This document shows positions 18,656 to 28,615 of a stretch of 64,000 nt of DNA, in pieces. Each line of letters opens with the position of its first letter. Position 1 is the stretch's first letter. The stretch is from Aestuariibaculum suncheonense (lineage in GTDB: Bacteria > Bacteroidota > Bacteroidia > Flavobacteriales > Flavobacteriaceae). A program made the position numbers and the translations under genes. A model generated the notes under the pieces. That model was not told the DNA's origin, searched no databases, and saw nothing but the letters and a program-made list of their open reading frames with translations. The stretch lies in NCBI RefSeq assembly GCF_014596935.1, contig NZ_JACVXC010000002.1, positions 50,023 to 114,022 of the forward strand, given 5' to 3'.

Positions 18656-19306
18656 TTACATCTTCCCTGATTTCTTCAAAATATATAGGAGAACAATAGG
18701 TATTGCTAATAAAATAATCATTAAGAAATGTTCCTCAAGCAACCATGGCGCTAAAACCAAAGTAATAATATAACCACCAACAGCGCCTCCAAAATGCGCA
18801 TCATGACCAATATTACCTATTCTGTTTTTCATCCCGTAAATCGAATACAATAAATAACCAATACCAAACACATATGCCGGAATGGGAATGGGTACAAAAA
18901 ACAAAAATAAACTCATATCCGGTTGCAATAAAATAGCTGAATACAGTACACCTGTAACAGCGCCACTGGCTCCAACCGCACTGTAATGATATTCATGCTT
19001 ATGAAAATATAAAGACAATACATTACCAAACAACAAACTACCAATATAAATCAATAAAAAGCTAACTGTCCCTAGATACCCTAATACGGTATTCGCGAAA
19101 AAATACAGAGTTAACATATTAAAGAGTAAATGCTGAGTATCGACATGTAAAAACGCCGAGCTAAACAAACGAACCTTTTCCCCACGCTGCACACTACCAA
19201 CCTGAAACTTATACTTATCAAAAAAGCTGTAATCGCCAAAACCTTTGTAAGATATTAGCACATTAGCAGCTATAATAACAATAGTGATTAAATTTAAATT
19301 ACCCAT
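18656..19306 (-). CDS. Rhomboid-family intramembrane serine protease
   Basis: 216 residues with about six transmembrane helices. The catalytic serine lies in VGASGAVTGV (GxSG motif), and the catalytic histidine in GHDAHFGGAVGG. The SSAFLHVDTQHLLFNMLTL segment matches the rhomboid HxxxNM oxyanion region. Rhomboids cut membrane-spanning substrates within or near the bilayer; the substrate here is unknown. Divergent from the acyltransferase at 19369. Confidence 0.94.
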   Translation of the reverse strand: MGNLNLITIVIIAANVLISYKGFGDYSFFDKYKFQVGSVQRGEKVRLFSSAFLHVDTQHLLFNMLTLYFFANTVLGYLGTVSFLLIYIGSLLFGNVLSLYFHKHEYHYSAVGASGAVTGVLYSAILLQPDMSLFLFFVPIPIPAYVFGIGYLLYSIYGMKNRIGNIGHDAHFGGAVGGYIITLVLAPWLLEEHFLMIILLAIPIVLLYILKKSGKM

Positions 19307-19336
19307 AAAGCCTAAAAGTTTATTTTCAAATTAGCA

Positions 19337-19344
19337 TATATTTG
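19337..19344 (+). promoter_or_regulatory. Candidate -7 element for the acyltransferase gene
   Basis: TATATTTG matches TAnnTTTG and lies 25 bp before the start codon. No TTG box at the expected spacing, so tentative. Confidence 0.35.
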
Positions 19345-19368
19345 CATTTACAAATCTAAAATTAATTC

Positions 19369-20250
19369 ATGCAATTTCTAGCATATATTCTGGTTTATCC
19401 ACTTTTGTGGATTATATCTATACTTCCATTTCCTTTACTTTACTTAGTTTCTGACGGACTCTACATTTTAATGTATCACATCATAGGTTACCGAAAAAAA
19501 GTAGTTAAAAGCAACCTTAAATTAGTATTCCCAGGAAAAAGCGAGCAGGAAATTTCCGTGATTACCAAAAAATTCTATAGTCATCTTTCTGATATGTTTT
19601 TAGAAATGACAAAAACCTTAACCATTTCTGAAAAAGAGCTTAACAAACGTTTTAAAATAAAAAACCCTGAAGAATTCAAACGTTTGGAAAGCATGAATAA
19701 AAGCATCATTTTAATGTTTGGTCATTACGCCAGTTGGGAATGGTCGGTAGTTTTACAAAACTACATTAACTTCAATGGTCTGGCGGTTTACAAAAAATTA
19801 GCAAATAAATATTTTGATAACTTAGTTAGAAGAATGCGCTCTAAATTCAACACAACACTAATCAGCACCAAAGAAACCATTAGCACCATAAATGAAAATG
19901 AAAGCAACAACATAAAAAGCATTATGGCTTTTTTAAGCGACCAATCACCAAGGCTCACGAAAGAAGTTTACTGGGGGCAATTTATGGGTATTGATATCCC
20001 TTGTTTTACTGGCGCCGAGCGTTTGGCTAAAAAACTGGATCTAACAACAGCTTTTTTAAAAGTCACCAAAGTCAAACGCGGACATTATGAAGCTGAAATT
20101 AAAACCTTAGCTGAAGACAGCACAGCTTACAACGATTACAAATTAACCGATATGTTTTTACGTGAAGTTGAAAAACAGATTTATGAAGCCCCCGAATACT
20201 ATTTCTGGACTCATAAACGCTGGAAATATAAAGACCGAAAACCGCAATAA
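19369..20250 (+). CDS. LpxL/HtrB-type lysophospholipid (lipid A) acyltransferase
   Basis: 293 residues with an N-terminal membrane segment (about 1-30). The catalytic HX4E motif is seen in MFGHYASWEW (about 119-128). Other family marks are YRKKVVKSNLKLVFP, SDQSPRL and FWTHKRWKYKDRKP near the C-terminus. Members add secondary acyl chains to lipid A or act in ornithine/glycine lipid synthesis on the inner membrane. Which lipid is acylated cannot be told. It ends at a bidirectional terminator facing marC. Confidence 0.9.
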   Translation: MQFLAYILVYPLLWIISILPFPLLYLVSDGLYILMYHIIGYRKKVVKSNLKLVFPGKSEQEISVITKKFYSHLSDMFLEMTKTLTISEKELNKRFKIKNPEEFKRLESMNKSIILMFGHYASWEWSVVLQNYINFNGLAVYKKLANKYFDNLVRRMRSKFNTTLISTKETISTINENESNNIKSIMAFLSDQSPRLTKEVYWGQFMGIDIPCFTGAERLAKKLDLTTAFLKVTKVKRGHYEAEIKTLAEDSTAYNDYKLTDMFLREVEKQIYEAPEYYFWTHKRWKYKDRKPQ

Positions 20251-20251
20251 T

Positions 20252-20281
20252 AAAAAATGCTCCCAAATGGCAGCCTTTTTT
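20252..20281. terminator. Bidirectional terminator between acyltransferase and MarC genes
   Basis: A-run, stem GCTCCC/GGCAGC with one mismatch extended by the A-run pairing with a T-run, 4-base loop. It sits between two convergent stop codons. Confidence 0.65.
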
Positions 20282-20289
20282 ATTTAATG

Positions 20290-20901
20290 TCACACAGTAA
20301 AGAAATCTCTTAGTCCGCTTAAAACACTTTGAACCGCATATGACGCCAAAATAAGTCCCATAATTTTACTTATTACAGTAATACCATATTCTCCAATACG
20401 CTTTTGAACGGCGTTTGCTGCTAACAACAACAACATGGTTAACGTCACCACTACCATAACTAAAACAACGGTAATAAATTGCTCCTTCACAGAATAAATG
20501 TGATTATCGGTCATTAAAACCACAGCCATAATAGCTCCCGGGGACGCTATAGACGGAATGGCGACCGGAAAAATAGTAACGTGTTTATAATCTTTAATAG
20601 AATGAATTTCCGATTCTGGTTTTCCCTCTCCAAAAATCATGGTTAAAGCAAATAAAAATAAAATAACACCACCTGAAATTTGAAAAGCATCTAACGACAC
20701 GTTCATCCCTTCTAATATAATCTGTCCGACCAGAACAAAAAACAATAACACAAAAAAAGCAACAACAGAGGCTCTTACTGCAACTTTACGTTTGTGTTTT
20801 AAATCGAAATTCTTTGTAGCTTCAAGATATACTGGCACCGACCCTAAAGGATCGATTACTGCAATCATAAAAAGTATTTTGGTTATTATAAGTGAAAGCA
20901 T
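20290..20901 (-). CDS. MarC-family integral membrane protein
   Basis: 203 residues, about six transmembrane helices. The opening KILFMIAVIDPLGSVPVYLEAT, the KRKVAVRASVVAFFVLLFF segment, FQISGGVILFLFALTMIFG and PVAIPSIASPGAIMAVVLM are characteristic of MarC/UPF0056. The name derives from an old link to multiple antibiotic resistance in E. coli that later work did not support, so a drug-efflux role should not be assumed. It starts 2 bp after the DUF3124 gene. Confidence 0.92.
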   Translation of the reverse strand: MLSLIITKILFMIAVIDPLGSVPVYLEATKNFDLKHKRKVAVRASVVAFFVLLFFVLVGQIILEGMNVSLDAFQISGGVILFLFALTMIFGEGKPESEIHSIKDYKHVTIFPVAIPSIASPGAIMAVVLMTDNHIYSVKEQFITVVLVMVVVTLTMLLLLAANAVQKRIGEYGITVISKIMGLILASYAVQSVLSGLRDFFTV

Positions 20902-20903
20902 AT

Positions 20904-21419
20904 TTATTTAAGCTCCTTTCCTTGTGTTGTAAATGAAATTCCTTGTTGTCCAGATGTTGAAATCATAACGCTTTCAAAAAATGGTGTATTTGAAGTTTCT
21001 TTCATTCTCCAATCGAATAAAAAATTGGCTCCGGTTCCACCTTCTTCGTCACGTTCGTCAATAACTATTTCCACAGCTTCCATAGGCGCAACGTAAATCG
21101 TCTTATCAAAATACGTTCTTATAGCATTTCCGTGAGTATCATAATATGTCGCTTTATCGATATAAACCGTATCTGAAACATTAATATTTCTAATACTAAC
21201 TGTGGCTGTTAAACTATGAATACGATGTTCGGTTTCGCTGTAGATTTGCGAATACACCGATAGATAGGTTTTTCCTTGAACCAAGGAATCCGGCAAAGCC
21301 GAATGTATCATCCGATTTTGCCAGTTTACTTCATCAACAGAACTGTATGTTTTATCTTTATCGCATGACTGCAAAAGCAACACTGCCATTAATATTAAAT
21401 ATAAATTTCTTGTAGCCAT
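20904..21419 (-). CDS. DUF3124 lipoprotein
   Basis: 171 residues from the start MATRNLYLILMAVLLLQSC, which places the lipobox LLLQSC directly after the hydrophobic core; an ATG 9 bp earlier (21428) is possible. The mature part matches DUF3124: LVQGKTYLSVYSQIY, the strand LTATVSIRNINVSDTVYI, ATYYDTHGNAIRTYF, APMEAVEIVIDERDEEGGTGANF and FESVMISTSGQQGISF. Members are small beta-sandwich-like envelope proteins of unknown role. It lies between glmM and marC with very short gaps, suggesting one transcript. Confidence 0.85.
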   Translation of the reverse strand: MATRNLYLILMAVLLLQSCDKDKTYSSVDEVNWQNRMIHSALPDSLVQGKTYLSVYSQIYSETEHRIHSLTATVSIRNINVSDTVYIDKATYYDTHGNAIRTYFDKTIYVAPMEAVEIVIDERDEEGGTGANFLFDWRMKETSNTPFFESVMISTSGQQGISFTTQGKELK

Positions 21420-21432
21420 GACAAACAAATTT

Positions 21433-22827
21433 TTAAACGTTTACACCAGCAATAGATCCTATTTCTTCAATAAATTTATCCGCTAATTCATCTGCTGATT
21501 CCTGAGATTTGGCTTCGGTATAGATTCTAACAATAGGTTCGGTGTTACTTTTACGTAAATGCACCCAGTTTTCAGTAAAATCAATCTTTACACCATCAAT
21601 AGTAGTTAATTGTTCATTTTGATAACGCTCCTCAATAGTTTTCAAAATAGCATCAACATCTAAACTTGGCGTTAATTCAATTTTCTTTTTACTCATGTAA
21701 TAATCCGGATAGGTTTTTCTAAGCTCACTAACCTTCATATCTCTTTCAGCTAACAAGCTTAAAAACAACGCTACACCAACTAATGCATCGCGACCGTAAT
21801 GCGCTTCAGGATAAATAATACCGCCATTACCTTCACCGCCTATAACAACGTTGTTTTGTTTCATAAGTTTCACCACATTTACCTCCCCAACAGCACTGGC
21901 TTCATATGTTCCTCCATGCTTTTCTGTAATATCGCGCAAGGCTCGTGTAGAACTCATATTACTCACTGTATTACCAGGTGTTTTACTCAATACATAATCA
22001 GCGCAAGCTACAAGCGTATATTCCTCGCCAAACATTTCTCCGTTTTCATCTACAAATGCCAAACGATCAACATCCGGATCGACGACAATACCGAAATCGG
22101 CACGTTCTTCAACCACTTTTTTAGACAACTCCGACAAATGCTCTTTTAAAGGCTCTGGATTATGCGGAAAATGACCATTTGGTTCACAATACAATTTAAC
22201 AACTTCAACCCCTAAGCGCTCAAGCAATAAAGGAATAGCCAAACCACCAGTGGAATTAACACCATCGACTACGACTTTAAAACGCGCTTCTTCAATTGGA
22301 CTAACTGTTACTAAAGACAAATCTAACACCTCAATAATATGAAGATCTATATACGCTTTGTTCTTTGTTATTTTTCCTAAGCTATCGACATCTGAAAAAT
22401 TTATTGTTCCACTTTCGGCGATATCTAAAATCTTAGCTCCTTCAGCACCATCTAAAAATTCCCCTTTAGCATTTAATAATTTTAAGGCATTCCATTGTTT
22501 CGGGTTATGGCTTGCGGTTAGAATAATACCGCCATCAGCATGCTCCATAGGCACAGCAACTTCAACAGTAGGTGTTGTCGACAAACCTATGTCAACTACA
22601 TGAATCCCCATCCCTACAAGGGTATTCATCACTAAATCCTGAATCATTTTACCCGAAATACGGGCATCTCTACCCACAACAACCTTATAGTCTGTTTTAT
22701 CACGCTGTTGCTTAATCCATGCTCCATAAGCCGCTGCAAATTTAACCGCATCAATAGGTGTTAAATTCTCTCCTACCTGCCCTCCAATAGTTCCTCTTAT
22801 CCCTGAAATCGATTTAATTAATGTCAT
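21433..22827 (-). CDS. glmM: Phosphoglucosamine mutase
   Basis: 464 residues. Converts glucosamine-6-phosphate to glucosamine-1-phosphate for UDP-GlcNAc, peptidoglycan and LPS synthesis. The phosphoserine loop is GIILTASHNPKQWNALK (about 97-113), the metal-binding loop DPDVDRLAFV and the sugar-binding loop GGEGNGGIIYPEAHYGRD; the last has the GEGNGG form rather than the GEQSGH of E. coli. C-terminal phosphate-binding loop: LRKSNTEPIVRIYTEA. First gene of a glmM-DUF3124-marC unit. Confidence 0.93.
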   Translation of the reverse strand: MTLIKSISGIRGTIGGQVGENLTPIDAVKFAAAYGAWIKQQRDKTDYKVVVGRDARISGKMIQDLVMNTLVGMGIHVVDIGLSTTPTVEVAVPMEHADGGIILTASHNPKQWNALKLLNAKGEFLDGAEGAKILDIAESGTINFSDVDSLGKITKNKAYIDLHIIEVLDLSLVTVSPIEEARFKVVVDGVNSTGGLAIPLLLERLGVEVVKLYCEPNGHFPHNPEPLKEHLSELSKKVVEERADFGIVVDPDVDRLAFVDENGEMFGEEYTLVACADYVLSKTPGNTVSNMSSTRALRDITEKHGGTYEASAVGEVNVVKLMKQNNVVIGGEGNGGIIYPEAHYGRDALVGVALFLSLLAERDMKVSELRKTYPDYYMSKKKIELTPSLDVDAILKTIEERYQNEQLTTIDGVKIDFTENWVHLRKSNTEPIVRIYTEAKSQESADELADKFIEEIGSIAGVNV

Positions 22828-22856
22828 TAATTTTTTTTAATTATTTAGTTTGAAAA

Positions 22857-22864
22857 CAAATATA
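22857..22864 (-). promoter_or_regulatory. Candidate -7 element of the glmM operon
   Basis: Minus strand reads TATATTTG (TAnnTTTG), about 30 bp before the glmM start; no good -33 box seen. Confidence 0.35.
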
Positions 22865-22875
22865 CAATTCCAAAA

Positions 22876-22907
22876 TTGTAATTCTTAAAACCTAATTCGT
22901 AAATTTC
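22876..22907 (+). promoter_or_regulatory. Candidate promoter of the ACP phosphodiesterase-like gene
   Basis: TTG (22876-22878), 21-bp spacer, then TAAATTTC (22900-22907), one base off TAnnTTTG. The ATG at 22912 would be nearly leaderless. Divergent from the glmM promoter. Confidence 0.35.
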
Positions 22908-22911
22908 ACAA

Positions 22912-23523
22912 ATGAATTACTTAGCCCACATTTATCTTTCAGGAGAAAACGAATTAGTGACCATTGGCAATTTCATAGCCGATGGGATAAAAGGTAAATC
23001 TTATAAAAATTACGCGACCGATATTCAAATTGGCATTCTACTACATAGGAATATTGACACTTTTACCGACGCTCATCAAGTGGTTAGACAGAGTACTAGA
23101 CGGTTACATGAGAAATACGGCCATTATTCCGGCATTATAGTCGATATTCTATATGACCATTTTTTAGCCAAAAACTGGCATTTATACCATGACAGTCCGT
23201 TACATATATACACCGAAGCATTTTACGATACTTTGGAAAAACATTATGATATTTTACCCCTCCGAATTCAAAAAATGATGCCTTACATGATGACAGACAA
23301 CTGGCTTTTAAGCTACGCTTCTATTGATGGTATCTCCAGAGTTTTGGATGGTATGAATAGGAGGACCAAACAGCGCTCCAGTATGAACGAAGCGGTTAAC
23401 GAATTAGAGACCTTTTATGATGAGTTCGAACAAGAGTTTTCTGAATTTTTCGAAGAACTTAAGCTATTTTCAAATGAAAGACTTAAAGAGCACACCTTTA
23501 GACTAAAGAAAAACGCTTCATAA
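22912..23523 (+). CDS. ACP phosphodiesterase-like protein (AcpH/DUF479)
   Basis: 203 residues, helical, HD-type hydrolase family. MNYLAHIYLSGE, GNFIADGIKGKSY, GILLHRNIDTFTDAH with conserved histidine and aspartate, and IIVDILYDHFLAKNW match AcpH. AcpH removes the phosphopantetheine arm from acyl carrier protein; homologues in Bacteroidota have not all been tested, so the substrate is by family analogy. Single gene with its own putative promoter. Confidence 0.88.
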   Translation: MNYLAHIYLSGENELVTIGNFIADGIKGKSYKNYATDIQIGILLHRNIDTFTDAHQVVRQSTRRLHEKYGHYSGIIVDILYDHFLAKNWHLYHDSPLHIYTEAFYDTLEKHYDILPLRIQKMMPYMMTDNWLLSYASIDGISRVLDGMNRRTKQRSSMNEAVNELETFYDEFEQEFSEFFEELKLFSNERLKEHTFRLKKNAS

Positions 23524-23652
23524 AACACCTTAATATTACACTTTATCGAAAACTTTTCCTAAGAAACGTTTTTAATCTAATTTATTTCACAAAACCACTA
23601 GTAATTAATATTTTAGAAGCTATCCAATTAAAACAGTAACATTCCACAGCCT

Positions 23653-24369
23653 ATGAAACTAAAGCGAGGTTTAAAAATAACATTTGGAGTCATTGTGTTT
23701 TTCACACTACCAAGCCTTCTGTTTTTTAGTTTCCTATATTTTAAATACAACGAGGAATTACCTTCAGGTATACAAGGAAAAGAAGCCGATGCTTTAGCCA
23801 AAAACATGCTGCAAACCTTAAATTATGAGGCTTTCCAAAAAACAAGACTTATTGAATGGACGTTTAAAAAACGACACCATTACGAATGGGATAAAACCCA
23901 AAACCTTTGTAGTGTTTATTGGAAAGAATACAAAGTAGACCTCGATTTAAACAACAGCAACAACCATAAAGCATACGTGCACAGTTTTAATGTGCATGGC
24001 GATTTAGCCGACGAACTTATTCAGAAAGCTATTAAATATTTCAACAACGACTCGTTTTGGCTCGTAGCTCCGTATAAAGTATTCGACAAAGGTACCGAGC
24101 GACGTTTGGTATCTTTACCCAACAATAAAAATGGCTTACTGGTCACTTATACATCGGGTGGTTCTACCCCTGGCGATTCCTATCTGTGGTTATTCAATGA
24201 CTCAGGAAGACCTGTAAGTTTTAAAATGTGGACCTCTATATTACCTATCGATGGTTTAGAAGCTTCCTGGAGTGACTGGAAAACAACTTCAACAGGAGCA
24301 CAACTACCTAATTTTCACAAACTCCTTTTTCTCGGATTAGAAATAGACGACATCAAAACAAGCTATTAA
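23653..24369 (+). CDS. Membrane-anchored hypothetical protein
   Basis: 238 residues. One N-terminal hydrophobic segment (about 8-30, ITFGVIVFFTLPSLLFFSFL) preceded by KLKRG suggests an uncleaved inner-membrane anchor with the rest in the periplasm. The soluble part is tryptophan- and lysine-rich (RLIEWTFKKRHHYEW, NDSFWLVAPYKVFDKG, TSGGSTPGDSYLWLF, LEASWSDWKTTSTGAQLP) and may form a beta-rich domain. I do not recognise the family. Start is supported by the anchor beginning immediately after it. It is followed by a ~490-bp non-coding stretch. Confidence 0.75.
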   Translation: MKLKRGLKITFGVIVFFTLPSLLFFSFLYFKYNEELPSGIQGKEADALAKNMLQTLNYEAFQKTRLIEWTFKKRHHYEWDKTQNLCSVYWKEYKVDLDLNNSNNHKAYVHSFNVHGDLADELIQKAIKYFNNDSFWLVAPYKVFDKGTERRLVSLPNNKNGLLVTYTSGGSTPGDSYLWLFNDSGRPVSFKMWTSILPIDGLEASWSDWKTTSTGAQLPNFHKLLFLGLEIDDIKTSY

Positions 24370-24762
24370 TACCTAACATTTCTTAAAATTTTGTTAAATA
24401 ATTAACATTGGTTAATTATTTTCAACTGAATAAAATAGAGGGTGCAACAACAAAATCAAACAAACAACCTTCTAAAACCATAAAAAAACACTGACTTAAC
24501 AATAACTTAACATTAAAACACTTCAAGCACCCCCAAAAAAAAAGGGGTCTCTTAAACATTAATTCAAAAATAGATTTCTTGATTATAAAGACAAGCATTT
24601 GCATAATCTATTTAACTCTATTATTTTAGAACAATAATTAAACTAATAACAATATAAGTTACTTAAATACTAATAGTAAACAAAAGTAACCAATTAAAGT
24701 CTTTATTCTGAATAGCATTTCAGAATTGACAAAACTTTACCAACTAATTAAAATACACCACC
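24370..24762. other. Non-coding stretch of about 390 bp
   Basis: Very AT-rich, no convincing ORF in any frame. It holds a short palindrome (TAATTAAC...GTTAATTA near 24402-24420) and a C5-A9-G4 tract near 24530. It ends in the strong hairpin at 24763, which is far from the upstream stop codon. Confidence 0.5.
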
Positions 24763-24792
24763 AAAGCTGCATTATAAAATGCAGCTTTTTTT
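24763..24792 (+). terminator. Strong terminator without an adjacent gene
   Basis: Stem AAAGCTGCATT (24763-24773) with AATGCAGCTTT (24778-24788), 4-base loop, followed by a run of T. It insulates uvrA from upstream transcription and may end a long 3' tail or a small RNA. Confidence 0.85.
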
Positions 24793-24850
24793 TATCCCTA
24801 CTCAACAAAAACCAAAAGAATTCTTCTTAAATATTTAACAACTAAAATTG

Positions 24851-24858
24851 TAACTTTG
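24851..24858 (+). promoter_or_regulatory. Candidate -7 element of uvrA
   Basis: TAACTTTG matches TAnnTTTG 16 bp before the ATG at 24874. It overlaps the TTG at 24856 that would otherwise be an upstream start, so it decides in favour of the ATG. Confidence 0.5.
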
Positions 24859-24873
24859 CGCTTTTGCGATTAT

Positions 24874-27708
24874 ATGAGTCATTTCGAAGAATTTATAGAA
24901 GTAAAAGGAGCTAGAGTACACAATCTGAAAAACATTGATGTATCCATTCCTCGTGAGAAACTTGTGGTTATCACTGGTTTATCAGGGAGCGGAAAATCAT
25001 CGTTAGCTTTCGATACCATTTATGCTGAAGGCCAGCGTCGCTACATCGAAACGTTTTCGGCGTACGCCAGACAATTCCTTGGAGGATTAGAACGTCCGGA
25101 TGTTGATAAAATCGACGGCCTTTCTCCTGTAATCGCCATAGAACAAAAAACCACCAGTAAATCGCCTCGTTCTACCGTTGGAACCATTACCGAGATTTAC
25201 GATTTCCTGCGCTTACTTTTTGCCCGCGCCAGCGACGCCTACAGTTACAACACGGGAGATAAAATGATTAGTTACAGTGATGAGCAAATCAAAGAACTCA
25301 TTATTAATGACTTTAAAGGCAAACGTATTAATGTTTTAGCGCCTGTAGTTCGTTCCCGAAAAGGACATTATCGTGAATTATTCGAACAAATTGCCAAACA
25401 AGGCTTTGTTAAAGTAAGAACCGACGGCGAAATTCAGGATCTAAAAAAAGGCATGAAACTTGATCGTTACAAAACACATGATATTGAAATTGTTATCGAT
25501 CGTTTGGTTATAGATGACAGTGCCGATAATGACAAACGTCTTACCGAAACCATAAACACAGCCATGTATCATGGAGAAGATGTATTAATGATTTTAGATC
25601 ACGACACACAAGAGGTTCGCTATTTCAGTAGAAATTTAATGTGTCCGTCTTCCGGAATCTCCTACCCCAATCCTGAACCTAACAACTTTTCATTTAACTC
25701 TCCAAAAGGCGCATGCCCTGCCTGTAGTGGTATTGGTACTATGCGAAAAGTAAATGAAAAGAAAATCATTCCAGACGATAGCTTATCCATAAAAAATGGC
25801 GCTTTAGCGCCACACGGCCCAGAAAAAAACAGCTGGATTTTTAAACAGTTAAACACTATTGCACAACGTTACAATTTTAGTTTAACCGATGCTTACAAAG
25901 ACATTCCGGAAGAAGCAAAACAAATGATTCTTTACGGAGGTAATGAAAAATTTTCAATAGAAAGCAAAAGTTTAGGAGTCACCAGAGAATATAAAATAGA
26001 TTTTGAAGGCATCGCTACGTTTATAGAAAACCAATACAAAACAGCTGAAACCACTTCGCTTAAGCGTTGGGCTAAAGACTATATGGACAAAATTGAATGC
26101 CCGGAGTGTCTCGGTAGTCGTTTAAAGAAAGAATCACTGTACTTTAAAATCAATGATAAAAATATCGCTGAACTCGCTAATACAGATGTTTCTGAACTAG
26201 CGGAATGGTTTAACGACTTGCACAAACACCTTTCAGACAAACAATTAAAAATTGCAGAAGAAGTTCTGAAAGAAATAAAATCCAGACTTCAATTTTTATT
26301 GGACGTCGGATTAAATTACCTGTCACTAAACCGAAGCTCTAAATCACTTTCTGGAGGTGAAGCACAACGTATTCGGTTAGCAACTCAAATAGGGTCGCAA
26401 TTGGTTGGTGTACTATATATATTAGATGAACCTAGCATTGGGTTGCATCAACGAGATAACGAAAAGCTGATTAATTCCCTACTCTCTTTACGCGATATTG
26501 GCAACTCAGTTGTGGTTGTTGAACACGACAAGGACATGATTGAACGCGCCGATTACGTAATTGATATCGGCCCGAAAGCCGGAAAACACGGCGGAAAAAT
26601 CATAAGCATTGGCACTCCTCAAGAATTATTAACACACGACACTCTAACTGCGGATTATCTAAACGGCACGAAGGAAATTGAAATTCCTAAAAAGCGTCGT
26701 GAAGGCAATGGTAAATTTTTAGAATTAAACGGCTGCACAGGTAACAACTTAAAAAACGTTTCTGTTAAATTTCCGTTAGGAAAAATGATTGGAGTTACCG
26801 GTGTTTCCGGTAGTGGAAAATCGACTTTAATAAACGAAACCCTATACCCAATTCTTAACGCACATTATTTTAATGGTGTTAAAAAACCCATGCCATACAA
26901 AAGTGTAAAAGGCTTGGAGTATATCGATAAAGTCATTGACATCAATCAATCGCCTATTGGTAGAACGCCACGAAGCAACCCAGCCACTTATACCGGTGTT
27001 TTTAGTGAAATACGTAGTTTGTTCGCTAAAATTCCTGAAGCGATGATTCGCGGCTACAAACCCGGACGCTTCAGCTTCAATGTAAAAGGTGGCCGCTGCG
27101 AAACCTGTCAGGGAGGCGGATTAAAAGTGATTGAAATGAATTTTCTTCCTGACGTTTATGTCGAGTGTGAAACCTGCCAGGGAAAACGTTTCAATCGCGA
27201 GACTTTAGAAATTAGATACAAAGGAAAATCGATTAGCGATGTGTTAGACATGACCATTAACGAAGCTGTAGATTTCTTTGAACATATTCCTAAGATTTAC
27301 AACAAACTTAAAACCATTAAAGATGTCGGCCTTGGCTACATCACCCTTGGTCAACAAAGTACAACCTTATCTGGCGGTGAGGCACAGCGCATTAAACTGG
27401 CTACCGAATTAAGCAAACGCGACACAGGGAATACCTTCTATATTTTAGATGAACCTACCACAGGATTGCATTTTGAAGACATTCGTGTTCTTATGATTGT
27501 ACTGAATAAACTAGCCAACAAAGGCAATACCGTACTTATTATTGAACATAACTTGGACGTTATCAAAACAGTTGATCATATTATCGATATTGGTTACGAA
27601 GGCGGTAAAGGCGGTGGCAAAGTAGTTGTTGAAGGCACTCCTGAAGAAGTGGCAATGCATAAAAAGAGTTATACCGCTAAATTTTTAAAGAAGGAACTGG
27701 GCTTATAA
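24874..27708 (+). CDS. uvrA: Excinuclease ABC subunit A
   Basis: 944 residues from ATG 24874 ([20 protein letters not shown]); a TTG six codons earlier lies inside the probable -7 element and is rejected. UvrA is the damage-recognition ATPase of nucleotide excision repair. Two ABC modules are present: Walker [15 protein letters not shown] near residue 36 and [14 protein letters not shown] in the second half; two LSGGEAQRI signatures; zinc-binding cysteine sets CPACSG, CPECLG and CETCQGGG...CETCQG. It is transcribed alone behind a strong upstream terminator. No SOS box was recognised. Confidence 0.97.
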   Translation: MSHFEEFIEVKGARVHNLKNIDVSIPREKLVVITGLSGSGKSSLAFDTIYAEGQRRYIETFSAYARQFLGGLERPDVDKIDGLSPVIAIEQKTTSKSPRSTVGTITEIYDFLRLLFARASDAYSYNTGDKMISYSDEQIKELIINDFKGKRINVLAPVVRSRKGHYRELFEQIAKQGFVKVRTDGEIQDLKKGMKLDRYKTHDIEIVIDRLVIDDSADNDKRLTETINTAMYHGEDVLMILDHDTQEVRYFSRNLMCPSSGISYPNPEPNNFSFNSPKGACPACSGIGTMRKVNEKKIIPDDSLSIKNGALAPHGPEKNSWIFKQLNTIAQRYNFSLTDAYKDIPEEAKQMILYGGNEKFSIESKSLGVTREYKIDFEGIATFIENQYKTAETTSLKRWAKDYMDKIECPECLGSRLKKESLYFKINDKNIAELANTDVSELAEWFNDLHKHLSDKQLKIAEEVLKEIKSRLQFLLDVGLNYLSLNRSSKSLSGGEAQRIRLATQIGSQLVGVLYILDEPSIGLHQRDNEKLINSLLSLRDIGNSVVVVEHDKDMIERADYVIDIGPKAGKHGGKIISIGTPQELLTHDTLTADYLNGTKEIEIPKKRREGNGKFLELNGCTGNNLKNVSVKFPLGKMIGVTGVSGSGKSTLINETLYPILNAHYFNGVKKPMPYKSVKGLEYIDKVIDINQSPIGRTPRSNPATYTGVFSEIRSLFAKIPEAMIRGYKPGRFSFNVKGGRCETCQGGGLKVIEMNFLPDVYVECETCQGKRFNRETLEIRYKGKSISDVLDMTINEAVDFFEHIPKIYNKLKTIKDVGLGYITLGQQSTTLSGGEAQRIKLATELSKRDTGNTFYILDEPTTGLHFEDIRVLMIVLNKLANKGNTVLIIEHNLDVIKTVDHIIDIGYEGGKGGGKVVVEGTPEEVAMHKKSYTAKFLKKELGL

Positions 27709-27724
27709 ATAAGTTTGTCGCAGT

Positions 27725-27755
27725 TTGCATTTCATAGAATAGAAAACTAAATTTG
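27725..27755 (+). promoter_or_regulatory. Promoter of the LOG-family gene
   Basis: TTG (27725-27727), 20-bp spacer, TAAATTTG (27748-27755): a full match to the Bacteroidota sigma-A pattern. Predicted leader about 60 nt before the ATG at 27821. Confidence 0.6.
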
Positions 27756-27820
27756 AGCGATTCGTTTAATACAATGTTTTGCTATGCTTGACGAATCAAT
27801 AAAAAATTTAATGCAATACT

Positions 27821-28507
27821 ATGAGAAAAGAACAACACCCTAAAGGGTGGAATGCTATAAAAACAAACGATTCTTGGGCAATTTTCAAAATCATGGGCGA
27901 ATTCGTGAATGGTTTTGAAAAAATGAGTAAAATTGGACCTTGTGTCTCTATTTTTGGTTCAGCACGAACAAAATCAGATCAAAAATATTATCTACTAGCC
28001 GAAAACATTGCCAGACGCATAGTTGAGGCTGGATATGGAGTTATAACAGGAGGCGGACCAGGTATTATGGAAGCCGGGAACAAAGGCGCCCATATTGGTG
28101 GCGGAACTTCGGTTGGACTAAACATCGAATTACCTTTTGAACAACACGACAATCCATATATCGATTCTGATAAAAGTCTGGATTTCGATTATTTTTTCGT
28201 TAGAAAGGTGATGTTTGTTAAGTATTCACAAGGCTTTGTAGTGATGCCTGGTGGTTTCGGCACTTTAGATGAATTATTCGAGGCAATGACGCTTATTCAA
28301 ACCCATAAAATTGAAAAATTCCCGATTATTCTGGTCGGAACTGAATTTTGGGAAGGCCTTATTGCATGGATTAAATCAACACTTTTAAGCTTCGGAAATA
28401 TCAGTCCGGATGACTTAAACTTAATTCATCTTGTGGATTCTGAAGACGAAGTTATAGACATCTTAGATAGTTTCTATAAAGAATCTGGATTAAGCCCTAA
28501 CTTTTAA
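27821..28507 (+). CDS. LOG-family protein (TIGR00730, Rossmann fold)
   Basis: 228 residues. The two LOG signatures are present: VITGGGPGIMEAGNKGAHIG and MPGGFGTLDELFEAMTLIQT (the PGGxGTxxE motif). Plant LOG proteins are cytokinin riboside monophosphate phosphoribohydrolases; bacterial relatives (PpnN and others) hydrolyse nucleotide 5'-monophosphates. Here a nucleosidase role on purine or pyrimidine monophosphates is the reasonable inference, with substrate unknown. Single gene with its own promoter; no terminator is obvious. Confidence 0.9.
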   Translation: MRKEQHPKGWNAIKTNDSWAIFKIMGEFVNGFEKMSKIGPCVSIFGSARTKSDQKYYLLAENIARRIVEAGYGVITGGGPGIMEAGNKGAHIGGGTSVGLNIELPFEQHDNPYIDSDKSLDFDYFFVRKVMFVKYSQGFVVMPGGFGTLDELFEAMTLIQTHKIEKFPIILVGTEFWEGLIAWIKSTLLSFGNISPDDLNLIHLVDSEDEVIDILDSFYKESGLSPNF

Positions 28508-28615
28508 AACGTTTTACAATTATTTTACGTAAATAAAACCACTATAAATAGCTTTAGTAATTAGTATATTGCCATATAGCACATGTGTTATTAACCCTTA
28601 ATCTCTATTTTTAAA

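Noticed and set aside
20290-20901. MarC protein as a multidrug-resistance determinant
   Set aside because: The family name is historical; nothing in the sequence or context shows drug efflux.
24422-24604. 60-residue minus-strand ORF in the non-coding block
   Set aside because: Low-complexity hydrophobic reading of AT-rich DNA with no supporting context.
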